From: Alloascoidea africana
Lineage: Eukaryota > Ascomycota > Alloascoideomycetes > Alloascoideales > Alloascoideaceae
DNA length: 64,000 nucleotides
Direction of reading: 5' to 3'
Assembly (NCBI GenBank): GCA_030581615.1
Contig: JAKTTT010000011.1
Location: 124,001 to 188,000 of the forward strand
In this document: positions 22,466 to 32,184 of the stretch, piece by piece
Layout: each line of letters opens with the position of its first letter
Position numbering within the stretch: position 1 is the first letter of the stretch
Notes under the pieces: generated by a model
What the model was told of the DNA's origin: nothing
Seen by the model: only the letters and a program-made list of their open reading frames with translations
Database searches by the model: none
Program-made: the position numbers and the translations under genes

Positions 22466-25400
22466 ATGCAACAGAACAACGCCCCTAATGGCCAATCTCA
22501 TAGAAGAGGAGGCCATCAAAACGTAAATCACCGGAACCAATACCAACAGTATCACCAGAATCAGAGAGGCTCCTATAATAACCAGCAATATCCTCAACAG
22601 CCAAATCAGTTTAACCCAAACCTTACAGTAAGTATCGGCTTTCCAGGTGTTGATTAGGTGGCGATGCGCCCCTCGCTATAACACTTGGTTCTCCCTTTTG
22701 CTTGATTCATGTGAAGGCATTTTTGTTTGATTTTTTTCAGCTTCTAACAGAGATTTTCAGTATGTAGTACCAGAGTACGCGGCTTATAGCCCGGGCTATA
22801 TGGCTACACCCTCCTCCTACTATCCAGCCTCATACGGCAGCTATATGAGCGTATATAGTGGTCCAGTTATTCCCCAGATGGAACCCACAGGCTCTCCAGC
22901 AATGTTCTCACCAGCTATAAGTGAAGCTAGTCTACAGCCTCCAGAAATGGTACAGGCTGTTCCAATGGCAATGCCACAAACACCTACTACGATACCAATC
23001 CAAACAGGCCAGTCCCCCAGACCAAGCGGGAGCCGTATCAGTATCAAGAATAAAAAAGGTGAAGCGGTTGTTTTCCAATCCCCAAGGGTTGCCCAAAAAA
23101 CGCCTGTTTTGAAGAATACTTCTCCTTCAAAGACAACCACTCCTTCTACTCCAGTTGTGATATCTACCCCCAGTTCTCCGGCACCAGGTCCATCTACCCC
23201 TGCCGCTGAGAATAAGACCATAGCTTCTTTCAAAGCAAGCGTAGCCAAGGCTGCTGAAGATGCCAAGAGAAAAGCCCAGGAGAAAAAGGAACGGGAAGAG
23301 AAGGAGAAGCAAGAGAAAGAAGCAGAGGAGAAAAGAAAAGAAGAGGAGAAACGAAAAGCAAAGGAAGAGGAGGAGCTTAAAAAACTAGAAGAAGAGAAGC
23401 TTAAGAAAGAAGAAGAAGAGAAACTTAAGAAAGAAGAGGAAGAACGGAAAAGAAAAGAAGAGGAGGAGCGCATAAAAGAGGAGGAGGAGAAATTGCGAAA
23501 GGAAAAGGAAGAAGAGGAGCGCAAAAAGAAGGAAGCTGAAGAGCTTGAGTTGAAGAAGCAGCAAGAGGAAGAATTGAAGGCAACAGATGTCGAGGAAGAG
23601 AGAAAGCGAAAAGATGAAGAGGATCGGAAACGGATTCAAAAACAAGCGACAGATATCGAAAAGAGCATAAATGCGCAAATTGCGGCTGCTCATGCTCATA
23701 CGACGGCTGCTGCTTCTGGTGCTCCAAAACCGGCTCCAAAGACTCCATCTCCTTTAGCAGTCTCTAAGCGTGACTCTATCTCAATTTCTCCCACTACTTC
23801 TGTTTCTAATTTTACTATATCCAAATTTATGGCAAAGGTCAAAGATGCCAAACCAATTGAAGACACATATAGTTTCGAATACCCAGAGAATGTTCGTGGA
23901 CCTGAAAAGAGGCTCTCAGGTAATAAGGTCAGATACGATCCTGGCTTTTTAATGCAATTTTCTGCCCGGATTGATTTCCCCGTCGATGATGAATGGAAAA
24001 GCAAGATTGGAAAGCAACTATCGTTTGAGCCAAAGAAGAATGAGCGAAGTTACTTGGGCCGTAGTGCCTCAAACTATTCTAGGTCTGGTTATCCATTTGG
24101 GGAGGGACCTATTGGTTCTGGAAATGCTGTTTTCCCAGGCAGAAGGCAATTTTCTACAGGTGGCCCTCGAGGTCCACTGAACAGAACAGCGTCTGGTCTC
24201 AATATGCAGGACATGAACTCTAGAGATAACTCCAGGCAAAGTTCAAGAAGAAAAATGGGAGGCAGAGACAGATCACAACGTCAAGGCACAAGAAGAGAAC
24301 AGGAGAGACAAGAAGAAATCTCTAAGCCTCCACCTGCTGATGTCAAGCCTCTTATTCCCTCGAAGAACAGATGGGTTCCTCCTTCTGTCAAGAAAGCAGA
24401 AGCTGCTGCTGCTGCCGCTGCTTCGGGAGCAGCTGCCAACCCTGATGGCGTAGAAACGTTGTCCCCTGAGGATGTTCAACGAAAGGTGAAGTCTCTTTTG
24501 AACAAGATGACCTTGGAAAAGTTCGACAAGATTTCATCCCAGATTATCGAGATATCCAACCAATCCAAATACGAGAAAGATGGTCGTACCCTCCGACAGA
24601 TTTTAGAATTGACTTTCGCTAAGGCTTGTGATGAAGCTCACTGGTCTTCTATGTATGCGCGTTTTTGTGCCGCCATGTTCCAAAAGATTTCTCCAGATAT
24701 TACAGACGACAGCATTAAAGATAAGACTGGCAAACCTGTTACCGGCAGCTTACTTTTCCGAAAATATCTGCTTAACAGGTGTCAAGAGGAGTATGAGAAA
24801 GGATGGAGGGTTGATCTTCCTAAGAATGAGGATGGTTCTGTGATGGAGGCAGAAGTCATGAGTGATGAGTATTACAAAGCTGCTGCTGCTAAGAGAAGAG
24901 GGCTTGGTCTAGTGAAGTTCATCGGTGAACTATACATTTTGGGACTCTTGACCGAAAAGGTCATTGTTTCTTGTATTATTGATTTGTCCAAACCAGAGGA
25001 TCCTTCAGAAGAAATTTTGGAGAGTTTATGTCAGCTGCTTACCACTGTCGGTGGCAAATTGCAGGCTGGCACTCCATCAGGGAAAGACAAGGGCAAATTT
25101 GCATTGGACGAAGTGTTTTCACGTCTTGATATTGTGCTGAAGAATGACGAAATCTCTTCAAGGATAAGGTTTATGATTATGGATGTTAAAGATATGAGAG
25201 CAGCTGACTGGGTCAGTAAGGACGCAGATAAGGGACCCAAGACTTTGGCTGAAATTCAAGCTGAAGCTGAAGCTCAAACAGTAGCGGAGGATCGTGCTAG
25301 AATGGAAAAGCAGCAGCGACGGGGAATGCATCACGTTTTGAGTGATAGAGCAGGTAGCAGAGGAGGTGGTCGAAATTTCTCCGAGTCTCGCGCTAATAGT

Positions 25401-25721
25401 GCAAAGTTTCCCACCCAACCTATTCAAATCAAACAAGTTCGAAATCCTGATAGTTTAAGCAATGCCTTGGGACCTAAGAACAATTTTGGAGCACGAAGAG
25501 GTGGCATAGGTATCAATCGAAATGGAAGCGACTCTCCCAATAGCCCTAGCGGTCTTTCATCAAGGGAAAATTCAAGAAGCTTCTCAAAGTCGCATTCAAG
25601 AGTAGGTTCAGTTTCAAGTGTGTCGGGTGCCAGTGGAGGCTTAAAGCCAAGTCAGTCGCAAAAGAACATGTTTGCGGTTTTGCATAATGCCGAAGATGAT
25701 CACGACGATAAGAAAGAGTAA
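22466..25721 (+). CDS. TIF4631: Translation initiation factor eIF4G
   Basis: Two exons, 22466-22627 and 22761-25721; 1040 aa. The 133-bp intron has GTAAGT and TTCTAACAG then TTTTCAG. The N-terminus is Gln/Asn-rich (RNA-binding/Pab1 region in the family). A long Glu/Lys helical stretch covers about residues 210-340. The eIF4E-binding motif YDPGFLMQF is at about 446-454, and the MIF4G HEAT domain spans about 622-868 (LSPEDVQRKVKSLLNKM, FAKACDEAHWSSMYARFC, LVKFIGELYILGLL). Arg/Gly/Ser-rich segments flank it. eIF4G scaffolds eIF4E, eIF4A and Pab1 on capped mRNA. The Glu/Lys block is coded by purine-only repeats at 23,270-23,600, which create long false ORFs on the other strand. Confidence 0.97.
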
Positions 25722-28369
25722 GGCAAGATTTCTGCCATCGTAAACTTTGCCCTATAAAGTCACTAGATCTAAGAGTTACTAAGAGTTACTGAGTGGATCA
25801 ATAGACCGATCACTATGACAAAGCTTCTCGTGTAAGAAAGAGAGATTCATTGCTGGATAATTTGAGGTTCAATTGAACAACAGAAAGAAACTCAATTATA
25901 AAAAGGAACAAAAAACCTCGCTGATTGTTTGACTTGTTTATTTGCATTGCATGTTGAGACTTAGACTTATGCTCTCCTGCCCAGCTCGAGTTTATAGTGT
26001 AGGAGATAAGAACGAGAGAGATGGATATTTGTTGGTAACTCTTGGTTTTTGTTTAGCTGTTTGTTACTATATTAACTTTTTGCCTTTGATCCATTCCCAT
26101 GAATCACATATTTCTTATTGCCAAGTATCTTTGCTAATAATATATTGTATCGGTGTCAAACCAGCAGACTAAGATAGTTAGTATTGTAATCTACAGTCGT
26201 GCAATGGGGGAAAACGCGGAACATGCTTCATCTGGTATTGGATCATTTCCAGTTGTCTCAAGACTTGGTAAGGGTTACTATTAACTAGTGGGATCATTGG
26301 TGAACCCCTGCCACTTGTAGAAAGTATTTGTGAAGGTTTTGTTTGGAAGCACCCAACTTGTGAGTGTTAGTTTCATATTATAATCCTACAATCAAACATG
26401 CTCATCCGAAGCAAAAGTTTAGGCTGAAGATATAACTTTCATCTTAGGTGTTCTCACATTTAAAGCATGACTATTTGTTTAGAATTATTATCCACGCTTT
26501 CTTATTGTTATATATATGCGCTCGATCCTGTTTACGGTTTGTGTTGGATTATCTTTTAGACTACTGCTCTTTCTACCCAGCTACCACGACTTAAATCAGG
26601 TAAAGCACTCCCAGTTAAAATAAACTATCTTGAAGAACGTATATAGATAAAAATGGATGGTTTTAAAATACAACGTGCAAACGGTTGGCTTTCTAATGCC
26701 CATTGCCATTCAATCTTTTGTACATTTCCGAAATGTCCTGGCTTCCCGCAAGTACCATATCACAGAATAACTATTTAGTCCGCTTTTACTGTCTGACAAA
26801 CTGCCTCGTTTCTTCAATAATTTGCTTATTTGCCTTTCTCCCTCCCAAAGAGATTCCCTTTAGTGGCGCACAGGTGACAGTGCAAATCGGGAGAGCCAGC
26901 GTAAAACTTAACCTTGGATCTAGTTTGATAGTCTGGAAAACAAGTAACAGATTGGCTTTTGTTGTTTTAGGAGACATGTTACATGGAATAAGGTATTTGA
27001 TTTTGAAAGGAGAAGGTTAGGAAGCCAACCGTTCAGGTGGTACGTACGTTAGTCTTGAACAAAGACATTTCTTGATTTCAAGATATATGCTTTTACACGG
27101 TAAATGTTAGAAAATGTAGCGATAAAAGTAATGATTGAAAGGGTAAATCACATAAAAGAAGGTAAGAAATCACCGATGTTCTCTTTCGTCTCAATCCCCG
27201 ACTTCCAAGCATCGGCCTTTTGCTCTACTACATTCATGCACATCAGATGTTGATGCCTCTTCCTCCGTGAAAACTCTTGGAATTCCATTTCATCCAAGTC
27301 TTAGTTGGATTTCAGTCCCGGAAAATCTTGATAATCCACAATCCTGCCAAATGGCCTTTTCAAATTTGAGCTCCAATGTACTGACTCATAATCTACAACA
27401 GTTTAATCTTGAACTCATAGGCATTTAGTCAGTTAGAAACTAGTACCACACTTTACAACTCACTTCTACTGGTATTCTAGATTCCATTCAAATCCCAGCC
27501 ATACTTCCCTTCAATGCTCTTTGCATACCTCCTGCTCCATCTCTTATTTTGCCCTGGCCTTTTCAGCTAAAACAGTAACAGTTTCTTTTGCTACTTGCAT
27601 ACCTGGTAATCATTAGTCTTTTGACCGACCAATCCATGCCACATAGTTCAAATCATAGAAAGTAATCACAGTTGCTTTTCCTAGAGGCCCGGGCCCGCCT
27701 ATTGCTCTGTAATTTTCCAGTTTGATTTTTATTGGAGGTGTTAATTGCTAAGGCAATCAAATACTGGCTGTCTGTATTAGTTGTTATTTTCTTCTCGGAT
27801 AGTACTGATAGTATTGCTCGTGAATCTTTAGTCCTGTTGGTCAAGCGTCGGACTTCGACGTAGCAACTTCATCGTTTGTTCCCATTTGGGACGGGGGGAA
27901 GGAAGATGTTGCTAGAAATCTCTATCCAAACTTCCATTGCAATTTTTTTCTGAAATTATTTTTTCTCGTATTTCGTAATTAGCAAACGAACCTCCAGCTC
28001 AATGCCAAATTTGCTACTAATGCCCCAAGAAACTGCACAGCGCTTGTCATTGTTGGGTTTACTCTTGTAGATTCAAAAGTTATAGAAAGAGTTCTAAACG
28101 ATCAAAAGTTAAGGAGCTAGCATCGGGGTTTTTTCGTTTGATTTGTTTCAGCCGCACGCACTTTATTCAACAATACAAAAGTGATACCACTACTCGAAAC
28201 CCGAACTTCAGTCCAACCTGTTTCCGTATATTAGGTATGGATTGCTCGACAGGGTCCTATCCTAATATATGATTATGCTTAACGAACGTCAGACAGAATT
28301 ATGTTGGTGATTAACTTTAAAAAGTGAAGCAAAGGTCAGTTTCGCAGGTGTGCTTGCCACTATAAAAGT
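25722..28369. other. Gene-poor intergenic stretch, 2.6 kb
   Basis: No supported gene. A 10-bp tandem duplication (AAGAGTTACT twice) lies at 25771-25790, in the eIF4G 3' flank. A plus-strand frame to 27020 (ATG about 26733) codes about 95 residues with hydrophobic patches but no recognisable family. Confidence 0.4.
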
Positions 28370-28615
28370 CTAACTTGTCGTTAAATTAGCTATCTGTAAG
28401 TATACTCTAAGATCGCGAGGTTCAATGATCCGGCAATCAATCAAGTCAGAGGTCTTTTCTCTGTCCATTGTGAATTGTGTGTGAAGGTTTTTCAAACATG
28501 CATAAAAATAATCCGAAAGTTTCTTGCCTTCCAGCAAACTCAATCGTACGTATAGATGCCTGAATTTTCCTGGTGAAGCAACCGACCCTTTTATCTTCCT
28601 ATAAGAATAACTCAT
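28370..28615 (-). CDS. Hypothetical small protein (doubtful)
   Basis: An 81-codon ATG-to-stop frame in a gene-poor region. The sequence has an unusual run of aliphatic and aromatic residues (KFRHLYVRLSLLEGKKLSDYF) and ends VYLQIANLTTS. The alternation of strands and helices faintly recalls the small Pop5/Rpp14/Pop8 RNase P/MRP subunit fold, but this is a guess from pattern only. A GTATAC near the 3' end might be a splice donor, so the C-terminus is uncertain. Could be chance ORF. Confidence 0.3.
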   Translation of the reverse strand: MSYSYRKIKGSVASPGKFRHLYVRLSLLEGKKLSDYFYACLKNLHTQFTMDREKTSDLIDCRIIEPRDLRVYLQIANLTTS

Positions 28616-29944
28616 TGCTGTCTGTATTCATTTAGAAAATGCGAAAAAAATTTGTCTAAGCTCCGCGGAGGTGTTGCCAGTAAAGGGTAATATCAAGAGG
28701 TGTAATTTTTAGTATATAGGCTGTTTTTCACATTTACTACCTGAAATAGTCAATCTTGCCTTGTTTTATTGATAAAGAAACTGAGCATGGTAGAGCCATC
28801 GGACGTTATCCTGCTCAATTTGACTGAACAGCCATTTATGAGTATAGCGCAATTATGCAAAGACACGCAATATGTCCCGGACCCTTGCAATCGTTGTCGG
28901 CCTCTCTAGACGCATTTTTCTTGTTTAACAGAAACATGCTTAATGAACCCTACGCTTCTGAGCTCTCTTAATTCAATGCCAAACAAATTTACACGAGCAA
29001 ATTTTTTTGTGAAACTCATACTGACTTGTTTATATACTTTCAAGTCGTAAAAATTACATCTCAAGTCTCATCACCAGGAAGATATAAGGTTTTCACATAT
29101 TCGTTATATTAACCCTTTGGGGAGTTCCAATTAAGGGAAACATGGATTAACAATCGGCTAATTGACAGCCATGAAGCAGACCATAGTAATTTAGTTAAGA
29201 AACATCAATTAACAGACTGACGCAACATGTTCAATTCTGTGTTCGACCTCTCTACGAGAACAAGAAACTCCTTCTGAAGCAATTATCCAAGTGGAAGAGT
29301 AACCCTCTAATTCCTAGTTATTATCGAACCGCCTCCTTATGTTGAAGACTTTTTTCAAAGTGAAAAAAAAAGACTGAAGCCTTTATGTCTTGCTGGCATA
29401 TGCATGCCTTCCAATCGCTTCTACAGAAAGCATGAATTGGAAAAACTTACACGATACACTTAACCTAATTCCAACACTCCTACTGGAACTTAGCAATCAT
29501 GCCAGGGGAAGCAATTCCCCTCAAAATTTTCTCCTAACATTCGTTTTTTTAGTGTAGCAATGCTTCATTGAGGGAACATTGGCTGGTTGGTCTAGTGACT
29601 ACGACTTCCTGGCAGGATGTTTCCAGTGTGCACCAACAAAAGCTGGTTGTGCTCACCAGAAACTGCCCACAAATGACCAACCACTAAGAGTCCTGTACTA
29701 CCACGAATGAACATGTTAGATAAATATGACCATAATATAAAAAGAAATTTAAATAAGTTGAGGAAAATCATTGCTTTAACTTCAGCACCCCAACAGGAAT
29801 AGAAAACTTCAAAGCCATTAAAGACACGGTGCAACAAATAAAAACCCAAAGTTGCCGTGAAACTCCAAAATGCAATAGAATAAAGAAATAATAAATAGAT
29901 AGCGAAACAATAAAATCAGGTATTTGTAAAAAAGCAACAAGGCT
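28616..29944. other. Intergenic, 1.3 kb, HMG-gene 3' flank
   Basis: AT-rich. Around 29581-29610 about 30 bases resemble the 5' half of a tRNA (A-box-like GTCTAGTGACTACGAC) but no T-arm follows. No gene called. Confidence 0.4.
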
Positions 29945-31414
29945 TTAGCTTTTTTTAGCTTTCTTTTTTTGAGGACTATACTTGTAGTCAGGATATAAAA
30001 GTTGGTGAATCTTCTTCTCCTGGGTTGAAAATTCCGAAAATTTCTCTTGCACACTTTTTTCTTCAGTTCTCCACATGATACCAATGACTTGAGAAATATT
30101 TTGATGATTAATACGTTGGAAAACAGAATTGTTAGTCGCATTGATGATTGGTTCATGTTTCGATCTTCCACGACCTTTTTTTCTAGGTTTAAGTCCTTGT
30201 CTATGTCGTTCAAGATCTTGAGGATCAAGTACAGAATTGCCGTCACACATCTGTTGAAGAAGTTCAGCTTCTCTTCCATCAAGAATGCCTTTTTCTAGGG
30301 CAAGAGCCAGGGTGTAGCAATTTGCTGCTTTTGTTTGTACCTTTCTGTAGAGCATGAAGGAGTTCAAAGGCCTTTTGATATAGTTTTTACCTTTGCTCTT
30401 GTGCTTCCTCGATTTTTTTCTGTAGTAATCCATCAAGGCCTGAAAGCGTGCTCCTTTTTCCATTTTCAAGTCTTGAAAGTTTGTTCTTGTAGTAGGCGCT
30501 TCGGTGTTGACATAAGATGAGCAGACCTTAAGTTTGCACTCACCATTTTCCAACTTAAGACAGGTTGTAACTCCATTCTTGCGACAGACTTTTTCAGAGG
30601 GTTCCAGAGAAAATATTTGCAAAACAGTTTCTAAAGTCTGTTTATCGATCTGCTTCTCAGCAGCAAGGCGTCTGATCTCTGCTAATCTCTTTCCGGATAG
30701 ACTTGAGATACCAATCCAACTAAAAGAGTCTCTGTATGGTATTTCTATCACGGTTCCTGGTGCTGTGGTTGGAATTTGGGCCGTGATAAGTGCATAATGC
30801 CGGCTGGGATATCCTTCTGGATTGGGAAGCTGTGGGGGTGGAAGCTGAAGTGTGCCTAGTTGTGGTGGAGGAAAATCATCGGGTTCATCCCTCTTACGTT
30901 TCAATGATGGAAGGAAAGTTTCTGACATAGCCCTGGCGTTGCGGGCTACCTGACTAGAGTCTTGAGGAAAGCCATTTCCGAAGGATGTTTGTTGTTGATG
31001 ATCATGGATGAACCCACCATTGTCGTTAACAATGTTGAAGCTATTGTTCTGCTGATTTTCCAAGGTTCCCATCTCTTGATACTGGTTGGTAAGGGTTGCA
31101 GAAAGAATGAAAGGGGACTGATTATCAGTATCATTTTCTCTGGTTTCGTTATAACACCACAGACCAGAGTTGAAACTGTCATTAGTCTCAGAGGCCGAAG
31201 TAAACGTCACAGGTTCTTGCCGATTGTACGTCATGTTATAGTTTTCACCAAACGGCTCCTTATCGAGTTCTTTGTAATGTCCATTTGTCACGGTGCTTGA
31301 TTCGGGTTGATTAAAATTCATCATGAAGGGACGAACGCTCCCATCTTCTTCGTCTTCCAAGAGGGGTTTGAAATCGAACATTGAATTGTAGTCCATAGTT
31401 GGATGTGCACTCAT
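29945..31414 (-). CDS. HMG-box transcription factor, mating-type (MATA_HMG) class, with split HMG box
   Basis: 489 aa, single exon. The C-terminal HMG box begins at about residue 345 with IKRPLNSFMLYRK (helix 1) and resumes at about 436 with NHQNISQVIGIMWR, ending PDYKYSPQKKKAKKS. The YPDYKYSP(R/Q)(R/K)K ending is typical of mating-type and Ste11-class HMG proteins that bind AACAAAG-like sites. Between the two parts lie about 70 extra residues (359-428; DNA 30131-30340) rich in Leu/Glu then basic residues. Residues about 205-300 form a second conserved-looking region (SFSWIGISSLSGKRLAEIRRL, FSLEPSEKVCRKNG). The N-terminal 200 residues are Asn/Gln/Ser-rich and acidic, like an activation domain. 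Whether this is the MAT locus gene or a Ste11-like regulator is undecided: SLA2 and APN2, usual MAT neighbours, are absent from the window. Confidence 0.85.
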   Translation of the reverse strand: MSAHPTMDYNSMFDFKPLLEDEEDGSVRPFMMNFNQPESSTVTNGHYKELDKEPFGENYNMTYNRQEPVTFTSASETNDSFNSGLWCYNETRENDTDNQSPFILSATLTNQYQEMGTLENQQNNSFNIVNDNGGFIHDHQQQTSFGNGFPQDSSQVARNARAMSETFLPSLKRKRDEPDDFPPPQLGTLQLPPPQLPNPEGYPSRHYALITAQIPTTAPGTVIEIPYRDSFSWIGISSLSGKRLAEIRRLAAEKQIDKQTLETVLQIFSLEPSEKVCRKNGVTTCLKLENGECKLKVCSSYVNTEAPTTRTNFQDLKMEKGARFQALMDYYRKKSRKHKSKGKNYIKRPLNSFMLYRKVQTKAANCYTLALALEKGILDGREAELLQQMCDGNSVLDPQDLERHRQGLKPRKKGRGRSKHEPIINATNNSVFQRINHQNISQVIGIMWRTEEKSVQEKFSEFSTQEKKIHQLLYPDYKYSPQKKKAKKS

Positions 31415-31905
31415 GAGAATACTACTACTGTGCTGTTTTTTTATTACTATAAGAGGATAAAATTCAAAGATTTTAAGAGAGTATTAGACTTTGTAAATGA
31501 AATAGAAGCAGATAAGGATAACGATTGATAACACAATGGGCAAGTGGGGAAGAGCCCCCTTTTATAAATTGTCGGTGTTGTTTTGCTTCAAAGAATATGG
31601 GGAAATAATGTTCAAACAAAATATAGCATACTCTACGGATTAATGCATTTGCGAAATAATTACCAGTCTTCAGAAAGGTATATGCTTGCTGGGAGTTTTC
31701 ATGTAACTGAGAGCTTCTTGAAGAAATGTGGCACATTATGCCCTTTGCTGTTGTGTTCTGCTCTAGTATGCGACTCCATCTCGATGCTCATATCTGCAGA
31801 AGAAGGTTAACTGCAACTTCTAGATTTTTCCCCAACAGCCATTATCTGCTTATAGTCGCTGGTTCAAGCTATTATCACGCCACAAAAGCAAATGAAAAGA
31901 CCGAG
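31415..31905. other. Intergenic between HMG gene and small membrane-protein gene
   Basis: Promoter of the HMG gene. No further coding frame supported. Confidence 0.45.
31555..31566 (-). promoter_or_regulatory. HMG-gene TATA box with adjacent AGGGG element
   Basis: Minus-strand TATAAAAGGGGG about 150 bp upstream of the HMG-gene ATG. AGGGG is the stress-response element core (Msn2/Msn4 type). Function inferred from position. Confidence 0.45.
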
Positions 31906-32184
31906 CTATGGTCTTGTTAATCCCAGCATTATTTTTTCTGTTTTTATGCCCTGATTTCCCCAGGATTTGTTGATTGAGGCAGTTCCGTTTTCAATATAGT
32001 GATTTGAACCACTACGCAACAATATTATGGCCAATAGAGCAGTTAAAACAATCCATAGTAACGTACTGCGTGAACCATTTCTGATTCCTTCCCGACTATA
32101 TTGTCTTAGTTTAAGGTCTTTCTGCTTAGTATCTTTATGCTTCTTCTCGCGTTCTCTGCGAGGAGTAAAGTCAGTGGTATGCAT
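31906..32184 (-). CDS. Small predicted tail-anchored or single-pass membrane protein
   Basis: 92 aa from the ATG at 32184. A strongly charged N-terminal half (TPRREREKKHKDTKQKDLKLR) precedes one clear membrane segment (STLLWIVLTALLAIILL, residues about 42-58), then a short polar tail with an N-glycosylation sequon (NGT). The layout recalls RAMP4/Ysy6-type ER proteins, but I see no sequence match that I trust. The open frame continues upstream only via non-ATG codons and a pyrimidine tract, so the ATG at 32184 is the natural start. Same strand as the HMG gene and the secreted-protein gene on its other side. Confidence 0.55.
   Translation of the reverse strand: MHTTDFTPRREREKKHKDTKQKDLKLRQYSREGIRNGSRSTLLWIVLTALLAIILLRSGSNHYIENGTASINKSWGNQGIKTEKIMLGLTRP

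Noticed and set aside
22841-23748. Long Ser/Phe- and Leu/Phe-rich minus-strand ORFs
   Set aside because: Produced by the purine-rich Glu/Lys coding stretch of eIF4G read backwards.
29581-29660. tRNA-like sequence (A-box-like GTCTAGTGACTAC)
   Set aside because: No GGTTCRA T-arm, no pairing acceptor stem and no terminator T-run in place; at most a chance or decayed fragment.
31990-32020. GGTTCAAATC B-box-like hairpin on the minus strand
   Set aside because: Loop is one base too long and there is no A-box upstream; it lies inside the small membrane-protein frame.
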